From assembly GCF_040215725.1 (NCBI RefSeq), contig NZ_CP157968.1, forward strand, positions 496,001 to 560,000: a stretch of 64,000 nucleotides of DNA, written 5' to 3'. The notes under the pieces were generated by a model, which ran no database searches, was not told the DNA's origin, and was given only the letters and a program-made list of their open reading frames with translations. Shown piece by piece: positions 1 through 9,577 of this stretch (its first letter is position 1; each line of letters starts with the position of its first letter). The stretch is from Rhizobium sp. ZPR4 (GTDB taxonomy: Bacteria > Pseudomonadota > Alphaproteobacteria > Rhizobiales > Rhizobiaceae). Both the position numbers and the translations under genes were made by a program.

Positions 1-526
1 CGTCGCGCATCTGCTGGCGCAGCCGCTCATCAAGCCCGGTCAGGGGTTCGTCGAGCAAAAGGATGCCCGGCTCCATGACGAGCGCGCGTGCCAGCGCAAC
101 GCGCTGGCGCTGGCCACCAGAGAGAAGATTGACGTCGCGATCCGCAAAGCCCGACAGCTCGACAAGGTCCAATGCGCCATCGACTTTGCTCTTCAACGCG
201 CCGCCCGAAAGCCCGCGCAATTTCAGGCCGTAACCGACATTCTGGGCCACATTCATATGCGGAAAGAGCCCGAGCGACTGGAAGACGGTATTCACCGGCC
301 GGCGATTGGCCGGGACATCAGCCATATCCTTCCCGTCGAAAAGCACACGGCCCGAAGTCGGCTTGTCGAAGCCGCCGATCAGCTTCAGCAGAGAACTCTT
401 GCCGCAACCGGATGAGCCGAGCAGCGTAAAGAACTCCCCTGCCCTAATGTCGAGCGTCACGTCATCGACGGCGCGCGTCGGCCCGTAATTTCTGACGATA
501 TGGTCGAGACCGATCGCTATCGCCAT
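1..526 (-). CDS. Polyamine-type ABC transporter ATP-binding protein (N-terminal part; runs off the window)
   Basis: Translated by hand from the ATG at 526, this gives about 175 residues of an ABC ATPase of the PotA/PotG class. Visible are Walker A (GSSGCGKSS, about residues 37-45), the Q-loop ([13 protein letters not shown]), the signature [15 protein letters not shown] and Walker [14 protein letters not shown]. The H-loop and C-terminal TOBE domain lie beyond the left edge. The start is 1 bp from the hyuA stop, so it is very probably the third gene of the hyuB-hyuA operon and energises uptake of that pathway's substrate. The Pot class imports polyamines, opines and related amines; the actual substrate cannot be read from the ATPase. 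Confidence 0.9.
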   Translation of the reverse strand, partial: MAIAIGLDHIVRNYGPTRAVDDVTLDIRAGEFFTLLGSSGCGKSSLLKLIGGFDKPTSGRVLFDGKDMADVPANRRPVNTVFQSLGLFPHMNVAQNVGYGLKLRGLSGGALKSKVDGALDLVELSGFADRDVNLLSGGQRQRVALARALVMEPGILLLDEPLTGLDERLRQQMRD

Positions 527-527
527 A

Positions 528-2591
528 CTAGACGCTTCCCCCATCACATTCGCGGATGAGCAGCAAGCCCTCGTCGCTCACTTCCAGCTCCTGCCCGGCA
601 ACCACCAGCGACGTTGCGGTCGCTTCTTCGATGATGAGAGGGCCAACAATTTTCTCGGAAGACGGCAGCCGCGTGCGTTCATAGACGGGGCACGACACCC
701 AACCGGTCACCCTGCCGAAATAGACTTCACGCCGCCCCTTGAAGGCGGCATCCAACGATCGCCCGCCGCGATCGAGTTTCGGAATAGCGATGACCGGACC
801 GTGGAGCACCGCCTCCAGATGGATCATCGTGATTTCGACCGGCGAACTGGGCAGGCAGAAGGTATAGGCGCGCTCATGGGCGGCATGGAAGCGTTCCGCA
901 AAGCTTCCGGCATCATCCTCCATTTCGAAGAGGGCGAAGACGCCGTGCTCCTGTCCGCGATAGCGGGCTTCGACGCGGCAGACGTAGCGGATCTCAGCCG
1001 CGTCACCCTTGGAGAAATATTTGACCGCCTCACGCTTCAGTTCGTCAAAACGACGCTTCAGATTGCTGATGGCTTCCGAACCAAGGGGAGAGAACCACGT
1101 GCTGCGAAAATCGGCTCGCGGCTCTGCCGCCAGCATTCCCCAGGCCGAAAAGATACCGGGATGCGGCGGCACCACGGTCATCTTCACGCCGAGATCACGC
1201 CCGAGGCGCGCAGCAAGCGCAGGTCCCGCGCCCCCGGAAATGACGAAGGCAGCGTCGCGCGGATCGTGCCCGCGCTGGACGGTTACCAGCTTCAGCGCAT
1301 TGATCATCGACGCATGGGCGATCTCGACGATCGCGAGCGCCGCATCCTCGACCGATAGCCCCATGGGCTTGGCAACCGTCGCGATTGCCGCGGCCGCCTT
1401 GGACTTGTCGAGCTGCATCTGGCCGCCGGCAAAGCTTGCCGGATCGAAAATACCGAGTGTCAGCAATGCGTCGGAAAGCGTCGGCTTGGTCCCACCGCGG
1501 CCGTAGCACGCCGGTCCCGGTGTCGAGCCCGCGCTCTCCGGGCCGACGCAGAGCGCGCCGCGCTCGTCGATACGGGCGATGGAACCACCACCGGCGCCGA
1601 TCTCAACGATATCGACCACCGGCACCTGCACCGGATAGCCGGGAGCGATGCGGGTGTGCTCGAGCTTGTATTCGCTGTCGAGCGTCGGGCGGCTGTCATG
1701 GATCAGTGAGCATTTCGCCGTCGTGCCGCCGACATCGAGCGACAGCACTTCGGATTCGCCAAGCACGGTGCCGATGCGAGCCGCACCCGCCACGCCGCCG
1801 GCCGGACCGGATTCGACCAATGTCAGCGGACTCATCTGCGCCTGATCGAAGGTGGAGATGCCACCGTTCGACTGCATGGCGTAATAAGGGCATGTGAGAT
1901 CGCGCTCGGTCAGCGCGCTTTCAAGCCGCGCAAAGTAGCGCCGGATGATCGGCTGGACATAGGCGTTGAGCACCGCCGTATTGGAACGCTCATATTCCCG
2001 CCATTGACGGGAGACCTCATGGCTGGCGCAGACCGTGACATCCGGCAACGCTTCGGCGATCGCCTTGGCGCAGGCGATCTCATGCTCAGGATTGGCGTAG
2101 CTGTGAAGGAAGATGACGGCGACAGCCTCCACCTTGCGAGCGCGGCATTCGCGGATAATCGGCTCGATGTCGCCAAGCTCAATGGGCGTCAGCACCCGCC
2201 CCTTGGCGTCCATACGCTCGCGTACCTCGAAGCGCAGGCTTCGGGGCACGAAGGCTTCCGGGCTCTTGAACTGGAGATTGTAGAGATCGGGGCGATTGCC
2301 GCGGCCGATTTCCAGCACATCGCGAAAGCCTGCAGTCGTCACGAGCGCCGTGCGGACGCCCTTTCGTTCCGTGATCGCATTGATGACCGTCGTTCCACCA
2401 TGGGCGAAAAAGATCACGTCACGGGTCGAAAGCCCGTCCTTCTTCTCGGCAAGTTCGATCGCCGTCAGCACGCCCTCGGACTGATCGTGAACGGTCGTCA
2501 GGCTCTTGGCGGTAAAGATCTCGCCCGTGCGCTCATCATAACCGACGAGGTCGGTAAAGGTACCGCCTACATCCGTCGCCAGTCTGATCAT
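528..2591 (-). CDS. hyuA: Hydantoinase/oxoprolinase family protein, subunit A
   Basis: A 687-residue protein of the HyuA / 5-oxoprolinase N-terminal-half family, which performs ATP-dependent opening of hydantoin or lactam rings (N-methylhydantoinase, oxoprolinase, acetone carboxylase relatives). It has the two actin-fold phosphate motifs DVGGTFTD (residues 7-14) and DVGGTTAK (286-293), plus SNGG (241-244) and SGPAGGV (261-267), all standard for the family. It overlaps the upstream hyuB stop by 4 bp and is followed after 1 bp by an ABC ATPase, so translation is probably coupled. The exact substrate (hydantoin, N-methylhydantoin, oxoproline or another cyclic amide) is not determined by sequence; the Pot-type ATPase suggests an imported nitrogenous compound. 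Confidence 0.9.
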   Translation of the reverse strand: MIRLATDVGGTFTDLVGYDERTGEIFTAKSLTTVHDQSEGVLTAIELAEKKDGLSTRDVIFFAHGGTTVINAITERKGVRTALVTTAGFRDVLEIGRGNRPDLYNLQFKSPEAFVPRSLRFEVRERMDAKGRVLTPIELGDIEPIIRECRARKVEAVAVIFLHSYANPEHEIACAKAIAEALPDVTVCASHEVSRQWREYERSNTAVLNAYVQPIIRRYFARLESALTERDLTCPYYAMQSNGGISTFDQAQMSPLTLVESGPAGGVAGAARIGTVLGESEVLSLDVGGTTAKCSLIHDSRPTLDSEYKLEHTRIAPGYPVQVPVVDIVEIGAGGGSIARIDERGALCVGPESAGSTPGPACYGRGGTKPTLSDALLTLGIFDPASFAGGQMQLDKSKAAAAIATVAKPMGLSVEDAALAIVEIAHASMINALKLVTVQRGHDPRDAAFVISGGAGPALAARLGRDLGVKMTVVPPHPGIFSAWGMLAAEPRADFRSTWFSPLGSEAISNLKRRFDELKREAVKYFSKGDAAEIRYVCRVEARYRGQEHGVFALFEMEDDAGSFAERFHAAHERAYTFCLPSSPVEITMIHLEAVLHGPVIAIPKLDRGGRSLDAAFKGRREVYFGRVTGWVSCPVYERTRLPSSEKIVGPLIIEEATATSLVVAGQELEVSDEGLLLIRECDGGSV

Positions 2592-4267
2592 GACGCCATA
2601 CCCTCTTCATATCCATAGAGGCTGCGCGCCACCTCGCTGGTGATGTAGCCGTCTTCGACATCGCGGCGGACCTGTTCCGGCTCGCGAGCACGCGGATCGC
2701 CCCAGCCGCCACCGCCGCCGGTGATGATCCGCACGAGATCGCCGCGCTTCAGCCCGATATGCGGCTCGCGGCCAAAATCACTGACTTTTCCGCCGTTCTC
2801 TTCCACCTGCAGAAGATTGATACTGCCGGATTTGCCGCCTTCTATACCCCAGGGAGGCGTGTCCGTTCGTCCGAAGCTGCAATAGGCCGACGCGCCGTCG
2901 CCCAGAACTTCGTAGTCACGGATGACACCAAAACCGCCACGGCGGCGGCCGGCGCCCGATCCTCCTTCGACGTTCAGCGCATAGCGGCGCACGAGCAACG
3001 GAAAGCGCGCCTCGATCACTTCGACCGAGTAATTGTAGGTATCGCCATCGGTAAGTGCGATCAGCGCATTGGCGCCATCGCCGTCCCTGCTCGCACCCCA
3101 GCCGCCGTGCTGCGGCTCGATGTGGATGAATGGCTGTCCCGCCTCATCCTTGCCAGCGACATAGACGACGCAGAGGCTCGTATAGGAACCGGCGGAAAAG
3201 CGCTCAGGCATAAGCTTGGCAAGCGCCTTCCAGACGAGTTCGGAAGCATGCACCGAGCCCTCATAATACCAGCCTGTCGGCGACGGCTTCTCGGCGGTGA
3301 AGACCGAACCTTTCGGCGCAATGACGGAGAGCGGCCGGAACCAACCCTCGTTGGATGGTGCCTGCGGCGCGACCAATGCCTTGAAGATGGTGCGCACAGC
3401 CGACTGCAAAGCACCCGCCGCACAATTGATCGGGCCCGCGACGGCCGGTGGACAACCGGTGAAATCCGCCGTCAGGCGATCTCCATCAATCGTAACAGCC
3501 ACTTTGACGGAGATAGGATCGGTGGTGACGCCATCCCCATCGATAATATCTTCCGCTTCATAGGTGCCGTCGGGCAATGCGGCGATGGCGGCGCGGGCCT
3601 GCTTCTCGCTGACCGACAGGAGGTGATAGAATGCGGCTTCGACGACATCGATGCCGTATTTGCGCGCAAGTTCGCCCATGCGGCGAGCAGCGACACGGAC
3701 GGTCGCCACCTGCGCCGTGAGATCGCCGATCGCGACTTCGGGCAGACGGACATTCTCGCGGATGATGCGCAAGACCTCACCCGAGAAGCGATCGCTGCGC
3801 ACCACCTTCACGCCGGGCAGCCTCAGGCCTTCCTGGAAGACCGAGGTGGCATTGGGCGCAAGCGAGCCCGGAACCGAACCCCCGACATCGAGATAATGGG
3901 CGACATTGATGGCATAGGCCAGAATCCGACCGTCGAAGAAGATCGGCTTGACGATGGCGAAGTCGCAGGCATGTGTGCCGCCGGAATAGGGATCATTGGT
4001 GAGCAGGATGTCACCATCTTCCAGGTCATCACCGTAGAGTGCGATCAACGACTTGACCTGAGTGCCGAAGGTGCCGGTAAACAGGGTGATGCCGTTCATC
4101 TGCGCCACCAGCTCACCTTCACGGGTGAGGAGACCACAGGCGAAATCAAGCACCTCATAGATCACAGGGCTCATCGAGGTCCTGGCCATGACCACGCCCA
4201 TCTCATCGACGGTGGCTGCCAGCTTGCCCTCGATAATCTCCTGCGTCACCGGATCGACGACGATCAC
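2588..4267 (-). CDS. hyuB: Hydantoinase/oxoprolinase family protein, subunit B
   Basis: HyuB-type subunit, partner of HyuA in ATP-dependent cyclic amide hydrolysis. Family features include the opening DPVTQEIIEGKLAATVDEMG, the block NDPYSGGTHACDFAIVKPIF and the C-terminal GGGGGWGDP. I place the start at the GTG at 4267 (559 residues): AGGGG lies 7 nt upstream and the protein then opens as family members usually do. An ATG at 4282 would add five residues, and the open frame continues to 4360 without homologous-looking sequence. It overlaps hyuA by 4 bp. The upstream neighbour on the same strand is a MalT-like regulator, with about 110 bp between them that contain a direct repeat, a possible operator. 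Confidence 0.88.
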   Translation of the reverse strand: MIVVDPVTQEIIEGKLAATVDEMGVVMARTSMSPVIYEVLDFACGLLTREGELVAQMNGITLFTGTFGTQVKSLIALYGDDLEDGDILLTNDPYSGGTHACDFAIVKPIFFDGRILAYAINVAHYLDVGGSVPGSLAPNATSVFQEGLRLPGVKVVRSDRFSGEVLRIIRENVRLPEVAIGDLTAQVATVRVAARRMGELARKYGIDVVEAAFYHLLSVSEKQARAAIAALPDGTYEAEDIIDGDGVTTDPISVKVAVTIDGDRLTADFTGCPPAVAGPINCAAGALQSAVRTIFKALVAPQAPSNEGWFRPLSVIAPKGSVFTAEKPSPTGWYYEGSVHASELVWKALAKLMPERFSAGSYTSLCVVYVAGKDEAGQPFIHIEPQHGGWGASRDGDGANALIALTDGDTYNYSVEVIEARFPLLVRRYALNVEGGSGAGRRRGGFGVIRDYEVLGDGASAYCSFGRTDTPPWGIEGGKSGSINLLQVEENGGKVSDFGREPHIGLKRGDLVRIITGGGGGWGDPRAREPEQVRRDVEDGYITSEVARSLYGYEEGMAS

Positions 4268-4335
4268 GAATCTACCCCTCATTATTATATTCGCACGAGT
4301 GCAGATTAGGTGTTTTTTCGTCCATCGATAGCCTT

Positions 4336-4380
4336 CCCGATGGGTGGGCGGCGGCGCCAAAACCTACCCGAACGGGTGGG
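4336..4380. promoter_or_regulatory. Direct repeat upstream of hyuB, candidate MalT-like regulator site
   Basis: Two related elements, CCCGATGGGTGGG at 4336-4348 and CCCGAACGGGTGGG at 4367-4380, place GGGTGGG at a 32-bp period (about three helical turns) just upstream of hyuB. MalT-family regulators bind tandem short G-rich boxes, so these are plausible targets of the adjacent LuxR/MalT-like protein. The second copy touches the stop codon of that regulator gene. No binding evidence. Confidence 0.35.
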
Positions 4381-7089
4381 TTACCGATCAAGCATGCCCT
4401 TTTGGCGTGCTGCCGTCACGGCCGCGGTCCGCGTCGAGACGTTGAGCTTCGCAAAGATATTGCGCAGGTGAAACTTGATCGTATTGTCGGACAAGGCCAG
4501 CATCCGGCCGATTTCCTTGTTGGAAAGCCCCGAACTCAGCAACTCCAGCACCATGCGTTCCCGGCCGGTAAAGGCATAGCCACCATCATCGACGGCTGGT
4601 TCCTGCACCGTCTCCCCGCTCATGAGCAGAGACTGGAGACGCTTTCGAGGAACGTTTGCAACCGTTGGATGATTGGCGAGTGCGCGAAGTTCCCCGAGTC
4701 CTGCGGAGTGATCGAGATGAAGCAGCGCCCGGTAGTCGTCGAGGGGCGTCGTCAACACGAGATCGGAAAGGCTGGCGGCAGCGAGATCCGCGCGGCCTTC
4801 CGCCAGAAGAATCCCAATTTCGATGAGAGCAAGCTCGATTGCGCGCGGGACATGCGGGCGTTGCGCCTGACGCATCTTGAACTGATCAAAGACCTCGCGC
4901 GCCTTGGCCTGCTCGCCAAGGGCCAGGTAGGCGCGAGTCCAGAAGATCGCCGGCGTCGTTCCGCGCAGATGGATGGCCAACGTATTGGCGCGATCTGAAA
5001 CGATTGCCTGCATGCCGAAACCATTGGCCTCGGCATGGCGGATTGCCTGATCGAGATCGCCCGATGCCATGAGCAGCATGGCACGCTCGCCGTCGATCAA
5101 CCGTGTGAGCCGATCGAAGCCACGCCGCCGCGCCACGGCGCGAATGCGATCCATGGCCGCGTGGGCGGCAAGCAAATCCTCACGCATCCGCAGGACCCGT
5201 TGCTCGGCCATGAAGCCAGCGGCCAGAAGGTCGAACCAGGTATCGTGAAGCTCAAGATGAGGCAGCGCCCATCCGAGCATCTCTGCCGCTGTCTCCGCGT
5301 CGCCGCGCATCGATAGAACCTCGGCCTTCAACACCTGGCCGACGGCATCGAGATCGCTGCCCGGACCGATATTCGTCTGCGCTTCGCAGATCAGCTCTTC
5401 ATAGGCCGACAGCGCGCTCGCACAATCGCCGGAGAGAAAGAAGGCCTGGCCGATATGGGTATAGAGGTGCATGGCACCAAAATCGGCACCACCGTCGCGA
5501 AAAGCGCGAATGGCCAGATGCCCGTAGTGCAGTGCCCGGTCAAGCTCGCTGCGGATCAGGAAATTGTAGGAAAGCATATTGAGCGCCAGCGCCCGATGAA
5601 TGAGTTCCATTCCATCCGGCTGGCGCAAATCGTCTTCAAGCGCGGAAAGATCGGCCGCCGTCGCCCAGTGATCCGTATAAAGCGCCAGAAGGATGCGCAC
5701 GACGCGCAGATCCTTTGCCAAGGTCGGATCTGCAGCCGTGGCCCGCTCAGCGATGACAATATAATGGTTGGCAGCAGCCAGATGCGCCGCCTTTGCGTTG
5801 AAGATCGAGAGCCCAAGTGTGGCAAGCGGAAAGCGGACAAGATCGATTTCCGAGGCACGTCCGCTCAAGGCCTGAAAGAGCGTCGCGCCGCCGCGGGTCG
5901 TGGCATAGACGCGCCGCCAGCCGCCGGCGGTCTCGACGATGCGCGCCGCAAGATTGGCGTCGCCTGCCGAAAGTGCATGATGTACAGCCCGATCTATGTC
6001 GCCGTGAGCTTCGAACCAGTGGGCCGCACGATTGAGCGCAAGATTGGCATCGACACCCCTGCGACTGGCTGTCTTCTTGAGAAACTCGTTGAAGACCGGA
6101 TGAAACCGCATCCAGTTGCCGGGGCCTGCCAGCAATGTGACCGGAAGCGCGTAGTCGGCCAGCCTTTCGCTGAGATCCGCCTGCTCTTTGCTTTCCAGCA
6201 CGGCCTCGAGCAACGAACGATTGAAGGCCGGAAGCGCTGCCGTGCCAATGAGAAACTGGCGTATGTCTTCGGGCAGATGCTCGAACACCTGCTCCGACAG
6301 ATAAGAGCCCATATCAGCGCCGCCGCCGTCGAAAGAGGCCAGAATACTGTCGCTCTCCTCCGATTCCGATAGGAGCAGGCTCACCATCTGCAGCGCGACA
6401 GCCCAGCCTTCGGTCCGGCGATTGAAAGAGCCGACCTGTTCTTCCGTCAGATGGGTGCCCTTGCCCGAGAAAAGCTCTCCCGCTTCGGCATCGGTAAAGC
6501 CGAGCTCGGCAACGCCGAACTGCTTGAACTCGCCACGCAACCGCAGTGCCGAGAGCGGAAAGCGCGGCGGGCTGCGGCTGACCAACACCAGCTTGACGTG
6601 TTCGAGCGAAAGATCCGCGATGATCTTCGCCATCAGCGCCTCGGTCGCATCCGTCTGGGCGAAATGATAGTCATCGAGAAAGACGACGAGTGGCCCTTCG
6701 ATCTTGCGCAGACGCGTCGCCAGCACGGAAAGCAGTGCTGCCGCAGGCAGGTTGCCGGCATCCGCGCCATCCTCATGAAGCAGCGTCTGCAAGGCATCGA
6801 TCAGCGCAAGCAGAAAGGCTTCCTGGTTGGTATGTTCGGCATCGAGCGACACCCAGCAAAGCTTGACACCATCCTCCTTCAGCAGCTGGTACCATTGGAC
6901 GGCAAGGGAGGTCTTGCCGTAACCGGCAGGTGCGACAATGGTCGTCAAACGGCGCAATCCGGCCCGCCGGAGCTGCCGCAACAGGTCGCTACGTTTGATT
7001 GTTTGCTGCCCGCTCGACGGGGGAGCAAATCGATTCTGTCCACTCATGGGACGGGATGATGATGTCTTGGCAGGCAGTTTGCAACCCAC
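4381..7089 (-). CDS. MalT-like LuxR-family ATP-dependent transcriptional regulator (LAL)
   Basis: A 902-residue large LuxR-type activator of the MalT/LAL family. The N-terminal STAND ATPase has Walker A APAGYGKTS (about 53-61) and a Walker B-like strand VVFLDDYHF (about 130-140). A long alpha-helical TPR-like middle follows, and the C-terminus (about 840-902) is a LuxR helix-turn-helix (FTGRERMVLELLSSGLSNKEIG, then TIKFHLRNIFAKL). Such proteins bind an inducer, multimerise with ATP and activate neighbouring catabolic genes; here the obvious targets are hyuB-hyuA-ABC ATPase directly downstream. The ATG at 7047 (MSGQNRF) is an alternative start that would remove 14 residues of poor-looking leader. 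The effector is unknown. Confidence 0.88.
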   Translation of the reverse strand: MGCKLPAKTSSSRPMSGQNRFAPPSSGQQTIKRSDLLRQLRRAGLRRLTTIVAPAGYGKTSLAVQWYQLLKEDGVKLCWVSLDAEHTNQEAFLLALIDALQTLLHEDGADAGNLPAAALLSVLATRLRKIEGPLVVFLDDYHFAQTDATEALMAKIIADLSLEHVKLVLVSRSPPRFPLSALRLRGEFKQFGVAELGFTDAEAGELFSGKGTHLTEEQVGSFNRRTEGWAVALQMVSLLLSESEESDSILASFDGGGADMGSYLSEQVFEHLPEDIRQFLIGTAALPAFNRSLLEAVLESKEQADLSERLADYALPVTLLAGPGNWMRFHPVFNEFLKKTASRRGVDANLALNRAAHWFEAHGDIDRAVHHALSAGDANLAARIVETAGGWRRVYATTRGGATLFQALSGRASEIDLVRFPLATLGLSIFNAKAAHLAAANHYIVIAERATAADPTLAKDLRVVRILLALYTDHWATAADLSALEDDLRQPDGMELIHRALALNMLSYNFLIRSELDRALHYGHLAIRAFRDGGADFGAMHLYTHIGQAFFLSGDCASALSAYEELICEAQTNIGPGSDLDAVGQVLKAEVLSMRGDAETAAEMLGWALPHLELHDTWFDLLAAGFMAEQRVLRMREDLLAAHAAMDRIRAVARRRGFDRLTRLIDGERAMLLMASGDLDQAIRHAEANGFGMQAIVSDRANTLAIHLRGTTPAIFWTRAYLALGEQAKAREVFDQFKMRQAQRPHVPRAIELALIEIGILLAEGRADLAAASLSDLVLTTPLDDYRALLHLDHSAGLGELRALANHPTVANVPRKRLQSLLMSGETVQEPAVDDGGYAFTGRERMVLELLSSGLSNKEIGRMLALSDNTIKFHLRNIFAKLNVSTRTAAVTAARQKGMLDR

Positions 7090-7386
7090 GCGAAAACGTT
7101 TGCAAAGCCAGTTTTCCCCCGTCTTTCGGAAGAAAGCGTCTTACAGGCACTGGTTGACGCCTCAAAAAATTGCAACGGCGCGACTGAAGCTTTCCTAGAT
7201 AAGGCTCGCCAGGGCGCGGAAGCTGCTTCAGCCGCCCATGAATGCGCTCGAACGGACAAATTTTTGCCGTTTCCGCCTATAAACGGTCCGTTAGGGATTT
7301 GTTGACCATAATTGGAGGGTATAGCGATGCCGCAGGCGCGGCGCCTCTGATTTCTGTTTCTCTTAGCAAGGGCGAAAGTCGTATCC

Positions 7387-8715
7387 GTGCATCACGTGAT
7401 CTTTTCCATTCCGGCGACGGTTTTCGCCACGACTTTCTCATTCGTCGCTTGCCGGGTGGCGCTGATCGCAATGGTGATGTTCGGCGCCTTTGCCGGCACC
7501 GCGGCCGCAGAGGATCGGGCGCTCAAGCTCTTCTTCACCCATACTGGGGAAAGGGCGACTATCGTCTTCAAACGCTGCGGCAGATACGATCCGAGAGGCC
7601 TTGCCCAGATCAACCGCTTCCTACGCGACTGGCGCAAGAACGAGCCGACGAAGATCGATCCGGAATTGCTCGATCTCGTCTGGGAAGTCTATAGCCGCAG
7701 TGGCGCCAAAGAAGCCATTCACGTCGTCTCGGCCTACCGCTCTCCTTCGACCAACAGCATGCTGCGCAACCGCTCGCGCAGCTCCGGCGTTGCCAAACAC
7801 AGCCAGCACACGCTCGGCAAGGCGATGGATTTCTACATTCCGGGCGTAAAGCTTGCGAGCCTGCGCGCGATCGCCATGCAGATGCAGATCGGCGGCGTGG
7901 GCTTCTATCCCAACTCCGGCTCGCCCTTCGTGCATCTCGATGTCGGCAACGTGCGCGCATGGCCGAGAATGTCGCGCCAGGAACTTTCACGGCTTTTCCC
8001 GAACGGGCGGACGCTGCATGTGCCGGCTGATGGCAGACCGCTGCCCGGCTATCAGGTGGCAATCGCGCAATCCAAGAAGCGTCCTTCACAGATGGCAAGC
8101 AAGATCGCGGCCGTCGATGACGACAATGACGATGCCGGATCATCGGCTGCATCTCGCAGCGGTGCACCCGACAGCAGCCTCATGACCAGCATGCTGCCGA
8201 CGCCGAGGAGCCGGGCCGTGAATGGGCTCGAGGCTCAGCTTGGCAAGCGCGTGGCTGAGGAAAACAGGGTTCAGCCCTTTGCCGATCTGGCTGCCTATGC
8301 CGTCCCCTTGCCGGCATGGCGGCCGACCAGCAGTATCGTCGTCATCCCGACGGCTGCTCCCGAAAGACCCGTCCCCCCCGCTGTGCTCGCAAGCCTGGTG
8401 GTCGGACGCAACGATGCCGGAAAGCTCGTCGTGTCTGACAACGCGAAGAATACGGCCGATAGCGCCATGGCAAAGATGCAGCCAATGGCACAGCTGCCGA
8501 GTTCCACCGCGCAGGAAGTATCGGGCGGCGTTGGCGCCATGTCGACCGGGGCAATCGTCGCCTGGGCCTTGCAGCCGCCGGGCATGGCCGTCGACATGAC
8601 GCTTCCGAGCCTCGTCAGCGCACCCATTCCGATGCATGACGACATGGCGGAGGCCCAGGCCGGGGCTTACGATGGCGACGACTTCGATGTCGAGCGGTTC
8701 GGCTTCGAAGGCTGA
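7387..8715 (+). CDS. Exported DUF882 / YcbK-like M15-family protein with long C-terminal tail
   Basis: A 442-residue protein with an N-terminal hydrophobic export signal (about residues 22-41, ending AGTAAA). It then has a DUF882/YcbK domain to about residue 205. Metal and catalytic-type positions of the M15 (D-Ala-D-Ala carboxypeptidase-like) fold are present: SQHTLGKAMD (H141, D148) and FVHLDVG (H183), with SAYRSP at 115-120. The likely role is periplasmic peptidoglycan trimming or binding. Residues about 210-442 are a low-complexity Ala/Pro/Met-rich tail without a recognisable domain. A GTG three bases upstream (7384) is a possible alternative start. It is convergent with the TetR gene downstream; about 300 bp upstream (7090-7386) hold no other gene I can support. 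Confidence 0.85.
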   Translation: MHHVIFSIPATVFATTFSFVACRVALIAMVMFGAFAGTAAAEDRALKLFFTHTGERATIVFKRCGRYDPRGLAQINRFLRDWRKNEPTKIDPELLDLVWEVYSRSGAKEAIHVVSAYRSPSTNSMLRNRSRSSGVAKHSQHTLGKAMDFYIPGVKLASLRAIAMQMQIGGVGFYPNSGSPFVHLDVGNVRAWPRMSRQELSRLFPNGRTLHVPADGRPLPGYQVAIAQSKKRPSQMASKIAAVDDDNDDAGSSAASRSGAPDSSLMTSMLPTPRSRAVNGLEAQLGKRVAEENRVQPFADLAAYAVPLPAWRPTSSIVVIPTAAPERPVPPAVLASLVVGRNDAGKLVVSDNAKNTADSAMAKMQPMAQLPSSTAQEVSGGVGAMSTGAIVAWALQPPGMAVDMTLPSLVSAPIPMHDDMAEAQAGAYDGDDFDVERFGFEG

Positions 8716-8746
8716 AGCAATCTCCCAATGGGTGATTTACGAAGGG

Positions 8747-9445
8747 TCAGTTCGGCTGATCCTCTGATCCTGCCGCCTGTACCGACAGAGAAAGTTGGGC
8801 AAGTCCGCCAAGCGTGAAGCGAGCAAGTCGGTCTGCCAGTTCCTCGTCGGTGGTCGTTTCCCGCCCGAGCGCCGGAATGATCTCGGACACACGTTTTTCG
8901 GCCACCAGCAGCATGAAGCACGGCGCCATCGTCGAAAGCGCGGCCTGCGCGACGAACGGATGGTCCGGTGTCACGCCGATGATCTGGGCGATAACGCCAA
9001 ACAGCAACGCTTTCTTGGGCTCGATCTCTTCGCGACGAAGCTTGTCGATATGCGGTGTCGGCGCGATCAATTCGCGGACAATTACCTTGGCCGGCCATGA
9101 ATTCTCATTCCCGGTTCGCACGACCTTGACCAACAGGCCGATGAGCCGACGCAGCTTCTCCTTCGGATCGATGTCCGCCGTGACGGTGCTGGCAAGCACA
9201 TCGTAGCTCATCAGGCGGTGATGCGCCTCGGCAAGGACATCTTCGTACAACGCCTCGATGCCGCCGAAGTGGTAATTGACTGCCGCAGCGTTGGTTTCAG
9301 CGCGCAGAGCGATTTCCTTTGCGGTCGCGCGATCGAAGCCAAATTCGGCGAAAACGGCACCGCCCGCCTCGAGCAGGCTCATCCGCGTGGCAGCGCCGTC
9401 CTGCCGATCCCGTGATCGTGCCGTTCGTCTATTGCCTCTGGCCAT
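8747..9445 (-). CDS. TetR-family regulator, CecR (YbiH)-like
   Basis: A 232-residue TetR-family repressor. The N-terminal HTH (about residues 20-68) contains AGGAVFAEFGFDRATAKEIALRA and the helix NAAAVNYHFGG. The C-terminal half resembles the CecR/DUF1956 ligand-binding domain (NSWPAKVIVRELIAPTP). It is divergent from a four-gene operon of the ybhGFSR type, the operon CecR controls in enterobacteria, and the intergenic region holds an inverted repeat overlapping the promoter. It therefore probably represses the efflux genes until a toxic ligand binds. Confidence 0.88.
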   Translation of the reverse strand: MARGNRRTARSRDRQDGAATRMSLLEAGGAVFAEFGFDRATAKEIALRAETNAAAVNYHFGGIEALYEDVLAEAHHRLMSYDVLASTVTADIDPKEKLRRLIGLLVKVVRTGNENSWPAKVIVRELIAPTPHIDKLRREEIEPKKALLFGVIAQIIGVTPDHPFVAQAALSTMAPCFMLLVAEKRVSEIIPALGRETTTDEELADRLARFTLGGLAQLSLSVQAAGSEDQPN

Positions 9446-9465
9446 GGTCTCTGCCTTTCATTAAC

Positions 9466-9507
9466 TCAAATATTAATTTGAAATTTGAATTTGACAAGTG
9501 CTATAAT
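9466..9507 (+). promoter_or_regulatory. Promoter and candidate TetR operator of the ybhGFSR-like operon
   Basis: An inverted repeat TCAAAT-ATTA-ATTTGA (9466-9481) overlaps a -35-like TTGAAA (9478-9483). An excellent -10, TATAAT, lies at 9502-9507 with an 18-bp spacer. The repeat recurs partly as ATTTGAATTTGA. The arrangement suits repression by the divergent TetR protein. Confidence 0.5.
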
Positions 9508-9577
9508 GAACCCGGATCGTTCTCGGCCACCATCCGTTTCACTAGAGCCGCCCCCTTGCCTGGAGTTCGAATAAAGC

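Noticed and set aside
2759-4309. 516-codon plus-strand frame opposite hyuB
   Set aside because: Shadow of hyuB, which has complete family motifs on the other strand.
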